35,868 nucleotides of DNA from Candidatus Oleimmundimicrobium americanum (GTDB lineage Bacteria; Actinomycetota; Aquicultoria; UBA3085; Oleimmundimicrobiaceae): NCBI GenBank assembly GCA_002366545.1, contig DFBH01000022.1:1-35868 (forward strand), written 5' to 3'. Positions 33,173 to 35,868 of the stretch are shown in pieces. The translations under genes and the position numbers were made by a program. Under the pieces are notes generated by a model. That model did not search any database. It was not told where the DNA came from and worked only from the letters and a program-made list of their open reading frames with translations. Every line of letters starts with the position of its first letter. Within the stretch, counting starts at the first letter, position 1.

Positions 33173-33430
33173 GCGTATGGCTTATGGCTGAGAGCAGATA
33201 GCTAAAAGGGGCAATTGATGGAGATTAAGTGGAAATTATGTGGAAATTTCAAATTAATTACAATCAGTTACCATTAATTACTATTAGTCTCAACGGAGCA
33301 ATCTTTATAAATATCAACAAATTACAATTAATTACAATGAATTTCAATATCAGCACTTAGTAAAAATTAAGTAGAGAGATTAGGTAGAGATTGATAAAGG
33401 GGTAAGGATTAAGAAGAGATAACCTTAGGT

Positions 33431-33480
33431 CGTCATTGCGAGTCCTCCGGCGTTACGTCGGAGGACGTGGCAATCTCAAG
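33431..33480. mobile_element. CATTGCGAG-type palindromic repeat (MITE/REP-like)
   Basis: ATTGC (33435-33439) pairs with GCAAT (33470-33474), and GTCCTCCG (33442-33449) pairs perfectly with CGGAGGAC (33459-33466) around a 9-base loop. The outer words CGTCATTGCGAG and GGCAATCTC match a palindromic intergenic repeat that I recall from many unrelated bacterial genomes. No coding capacity and no target-site duplication that I can identify. It is probably a non-autonomous element. Confidence 0.7.
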
Positions 33481-33595
33481 GAATTGGAAAGTGCAAATTG
33501 TAAATTGGCAATTAAAAGGACATAGGGTAATAGGTAGTAAAGTCAAAAAGGCTGATGGTTTAGAGAGAATGGTTGTAGTAGAATTGTTTTAGGTG

Positions 33596-34237
33596 ATGTT
33601 GTTGCCAGAAAAAAAGTCAATCCGAATAGGCATTATGGGCGGTACATTTGATCCCATTCACAATGGTCACTTAGTTACCGCTGAAGAAGCTTTAGTTCAG
33701 TTTGAGTTGGACAAAGTGTTTTTTGTGCCCACGGGTTATCCTCCTCATAAAGAAGAGAGAAAGTCTTTAGATCCCGTAGAGCGCTATCTGATGACCGTTA
33801 TTGCGACAGCTTCCAATCCTCATTTTGAAGTATCGAAGATTGAGATTGACAGGAAGGGTCTCTCTTTTACGGTAGATACCGTTCGTGAATTTAGAAAAAA
33901 TTATGGTGCCGAGGCTGAGATATTTTTTATTACCGGAGCCGATGCGATACTTGAGATTATTGCTTGGAAAAATGCGGACAAGCTTGCTGAAATGTGTAAG
34001 TTTATTGCCGCGACTCGTCCGGGATATTGTCTTAAGAAATTTGAAGAACTTCATGTTTTGCCCTACGAAAATAAAGAGCCGGAACCGGGCAAACCAAAGA
34101 TATATATGATGGAGATACCGGCTTTGGCAATTTCTTCAACTGATATTAGAAAACGAGTCTCACATAAATACCCCATAAGATATCTTGTTCCGGAAGGAGT
34201 GGCAAATTACGTTCTTAAACGCGGATTTTATAGGTGA
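33596..34237 (+). CDS. nadD: Nicotinate-nucleotide adenylyltransferase
   Basis: The enzyme makes nicotinic acid adenine dinucleotide from NaMN and ATP, the step before NAD synthetase. The nucleotidyltransferase signature GGTFDPIHNGHL (about 15-26) and the C-terminal ISSTDIRKRV block are present; EIFFITGADAILEI lies between. Length is 213 residues. Start is uncertain: GTG 33593, ATG 33596, TTG 33599 and TTG 33602 are consecutive in frame. AGGTGA is too close to the ATG but well placed for TTG 33602, so the true protein may start at MPEKKSIRIGIMGGT. yqeK follows after 6 bases, the usual partner. Confidence 0.95.
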   Translation: MLLPEKKSIRIGIMGGTFDPIHNGHLVTAEEALVQFELDKVFFVPTGYPPHKEERKSLDPVERYLMTVIATASNPHFEVSKIEIDRKGLSFTVDTVREFRKNYGAEAEIFFITGADAILEIIAWKNADKLAEMCKFIAATRPGYCLKKFEELHVLPYENKEPEPGKPKIYMMEIPALAISSTDIRKRVSHKYPIRYLVPEGVANYVLKRGFYR

Positions 34238-34243
34238 TTTTCT

Positions 34244-34846
34244 TTGAAATACGGCGAAGAAGAAATTTTAAATTTGCTTTCTAACTGGTTGAGTGAAAAG
34301 CTTTTTGCTCACAGCTTAAGGGTAAGAGAAACAGCTAAGGCAATGGCTGAAAGATTTGGAGTAAATACAGAAAAAGCTGCTTTGGCCGGTTTACTTCATG
34401 ATTACGGCAAAGGCATAAAAGAAGCTGAGATGCTTTCTGAGGCAAGGAAACTCGGTATATCCATCAATTGTGTCGAAGAACGCGATCCCTATTTACTTCA
34501 TGCTCCCGTCGGGGCAAAATTGATATCCTTGAGTTTAAAAATAAAAGACCATGAAATTATAAATGCTGTGAGTCGGCACACGGTGGGCGAACCATCAATG
34601 TCCAAATTGGATATGATAATATATATAGCTGATATGATTGAGCCGGCTCGTTCCTTTCCCGGCTTGGAGAAAATTAGGGATTTGGCGGGGGAAAATTTAA
34701 TGGAATCTTTTGAGTTGGCTTATGCTCACACGCTCACCTATTTGGTAAATAAGAGAAAATTTATTCATCCTAAGTCATTTGAGGTATGGAATTGGATTCA
34801 ATTATCAAAAGCAAAAGAAGAAAAATTAAAAAAGGTTTCAGATTAA
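34244..34846 (+). CDS. yqeK: YqeK-type HD domain hydrolase
   Basis: YqeK proteins hydrolyse diadenosine tetraphosphate symmetrically, as shown for Gram-positive homologues, and so lower an alarmone-like nucleotide. The HD-domain ligands are complete: H23, H52-D53 (LLHDYGKG), H86, H112 (SRHTVGE) and D130 (IADMIEP). Length of 200 is normal. The TTG start has TAGGTGAT a few bases before it. The next gene starts inside its last codons, so the two are translationally coupled. Confidence 0.93.
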   Translation: MKYGEEEILNLLSNWLSEKLFAHSLRVRETAKAMAERFGVNTEKAALAGLLHDYGKGIKEAEMLSEARKLGISINCVEERDPYLLHAPVGAKLISLSLKIKDHEIINAVSRHTVGEPSMSKLDMIIYIADMIEPARSFPGLEKIRDLAGENLMESFELAYAHTLTYLVNKRKFIHPKSFEVWNWIQLSKAKEEKLKKVSD

Positions 34847-35844
34847 GCAGGCGCTTGGAAAGAAAGCGAAAATTTAGACGTATTCTTCTGGTTATTATCG
34901 GAGTGGCGTTGGTTGCCGGTGTCGGTTTTTGTTTTCGTGGTCAAATTTCTAAGTATTTGACGGCTTCAAAATCTCCGGCTGAGTCTTCAAATAAGGATGT
35001 TAAAGCGAGTGTCTCTTCTTCCAAACCGGAGCTTGGAGACAAAGTCGTTTTTCTTGTTATGGGCACGGAAACCAAAGACGGCAAAGAAGTTGTCGATGAA
35101 GTGCTGGCGTTGTTTTGTGACTTCAAAGAGGGAATTTTAAATGGTATATCTGTTCCCAAAGATGCCATTATCGAAGTTCCCGGATTGGGATTTGATAGGG
35201 TCGGTAAGATGTTGTCCTCCGGAAAAGATGCAACGGCCTTGTCTGCGATTCAAAATCTTTTCGGGGTGGAGCTCTATGGTTATGCAAAGATGAATTTCTT
35301 GGATCTTGAGAGAATTAGGGACAAGAATGATTTCGAAGATATATTTAAGCTATCCATAAGTTCGGATATTTCCTCCAAAGACAAAGAGAAAATATCATCA
35401 TCAATTGCTTCGATGAATCATCAGGAAGATATTAGCATCGTTCCACTTCCCGTTAAGAATCATGCAGTGGGAGAGGAAATTTATTATGAGCCGGACAAGA
35501 AGAGGATGGAAGAATTAGTTTCGGTTCTTTGGGGAATAAAAATTGAAAAAGAAGAGACCATAAGGGTTATGATTTTAAATGGATGCGGTGTCCCCGGTGT
35601 GGCGGGTGAAGTTGCAAATAAATTAATAAACATGGGATATCAGGTGGTGGGCACGAAAAATGCCGACAATTTTAGCTACGAGGAGACTCAAATTCTTGTA
35701 TATAACAAAGACGATGATGCTGCAGAAAGTATTAAGGATGCTTTGAAAGCAGGTGTAATTGTTGATCGTGCAATTACTCAAGAAGTGGCCGATATTGTTA
35801 TAGTTGTAGGCAAAGATTACGATTTTAACGAAGAAGAAAATTAG
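34792..35844 (+). CDS. Divergent LCP-like protein with a LytR C-terminal domain
   Basis: The product (about 350 residues) has a very basic N-terminus, one membrane span at about 32-48 and a low-complexity linker. Then comes a region resembling an LCP (LytR-CpsA-Psr) domain: KVVFLVMGTETKDG for the LCP start, VDEVLALF for its acidic motif and ISVPKDAIIEVPG for the usual PRD block. The C-terminus is a clear LytR_C domain (IRVMILNGCGVPGVAGEVA, about 260-345). The LCP-like part is short and lacks the usual PRD arginine and GGV block, so enzymatic activity is doubtful. TTG 34792 is chosen because GAGG lies 7 bases upstream; the ATG at 34786 is too close. The start overlaps yqeK by about 55 bases. 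A wall-polymer ligase-like or accessory role is inferred. Confidence 0.75.
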   Translation: MDSIIKSKRRKIKKGFRLSRRLERKRKFRRILLVIIGVALVAGVGFCFRGQISKYLTASKSPAESSNKDVKASVSSSKPELGDKVVFLVMGTETKDGKEVVDEVLALFCDFKEGILNGISVPKDAIIEVPGLGFDRVGKMLSSGKDATALSAIQNLFGVELYGYAKMNFLDLERIRDKNDFEDIFKLSISSDISSKDKEKISSSIASMNHQEDISIVPLPVKNHAVGEEIYYEPDKKRMEELVSVLWGIKIEKEETIRVMILNGCGVPGVAGEVANKLINMGYQVVGTKNADNFSYEETQILVYNKDDDAAESIKDALKAGVIVDRAITQEVADIVIVVGKDYDFNEEEN

Positions 35845-35856
35845 GGGAGGGATTGT

Positions 35857-35868
35857 TTGCTAAACGCT
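35857..35868 (+). CDS. Beginning of a further gene, cut by the window end
   Basis: A strong GGGGAGGG ribosome-binding site (about 35844-35851) lies just after the LytR_C gene. It is followed by two possible TTG starts, at 35853 (MFAKR) and 35857 (MLNA); only four or five codons are visible. In this gene order rsfS, the ribosome silencing factor, is often next, but the sequence here is too short to say. Confidence 0.35.

Larger units (their letters stand above)
33140..33592. other. Gene-free gap with small repeats and a mobile-type palindrome
   Basis: I see no convincing gene here. The gap holds GC-rich hairpins next to proA (33145-33172), an AT-rich block with three copies of ATTAATTAC (33253, 33273 and 33327), repeated GTAGAGA/GGTAGAGATT words near 33370-33395, and a CATTGCGAG-type palindrome (33431-33480). 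A stretch at about 33487-33520 with words like TTGTAAATTGGCAATT follows; TGTAAATTGG also occurs near the start of the window. No clear promoter for nadD stands out. Confidence 0.6.

Noticed and set aside
33140..33592. CRISPR array in the repeat-rich gap
   Set aside because: The repeated words are short, irregularly spaced and AT-rich, and no cas gene is nearby.

Overview
The window is a dense stretch of bacterial chromosome, AT-rich, with almost every gene on the + strand. One large gene, a class A penicillin-binding protein at 1676-3931, is on the - strand. I recognise no rRNA, tRNA, CRISPR array, prophage or complete insertion sequence. The gene order (mreBCD-mrdA-rodA, then a DUF697 protein, a TIGR03960 radical SAM protein, rng, rplU, rpmA, obgE, proB, proA, nadD, yqeK and a LytR-type gene) is typical of Firmicutes and of deep-branching anaerobic Actinobacteriota. 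L27 starts directly at MAHKKG, without the cleavable N-terminal extension of Firmicutes L27. Together with the six-gene Rnf complex, this makes a deep anaerobic actinobacterial lineage my best guess. That is an inference, not a demonstration. Start codons are unusually varied: TTG and GTG are common, and two genes (rnfC and rplU) appear to start at CTG behind strong Shine-Dalgarno sequences.

Layout. 50-1674: a 3-methyladenine DNA glycosylase and a long NIF3-like protein. 1676-3931 (-): the bifunctional penicillin-binding protein, with a leader of about 190 nt that looks structured and has an extended -10 promoter. 4238-9787: tyrS, a four-cysteine small protein, valS, folC and an apparently unannotated 44-residue membrane peptide. 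9797-10240: a membrane-anchored zinc-ribbon protein. 10328-15702: ndk followed by rnfCDGEAB. 15804-17453: a NusG-domain-II protein, a Gx transporter and radC, overlapping one another.

17578-24018: the rod-shape (elongasome) genes mreB, mreC, mreD, mrdA and rodA, then a degenerate GTPase-like DUF697 protein. 24015-28205: the radical SAM protein fused to a DUF2344 domain, and RNase G. 28267-29194: rplU, with a long lysine-rich tail, and rpmA, each with its own candidate promoter and with a terminator after rpmA. 29368-33139: obgE, proB and proA. 33140-33592: the only long gene-free stretch, made of small hairpins, AT-rich repeats and a CATTGCGAG-type palindrome. 33596-35844: nadD, yqeK and a degenerate LCP protein with a LytR C-terminal domain. 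A further gene appears to start in the last bases.

The genes form a few functional blocks: peptidoglycan synthesis and rod shape, aminoacyl-tRNA synthesis and ribosome assembly, proline synthesis, NAD synthesis, and ferredoxin:NAD+ oxidoreductase energy conservation. Most of the window is ordinary housekeeping sequence. The parts worth a second look are the CTG starts, the pbp leader, the L21 tail, the repeat-derived linker inside the radical SAM gene, the small membrane peptide and the divergent LCP protein.
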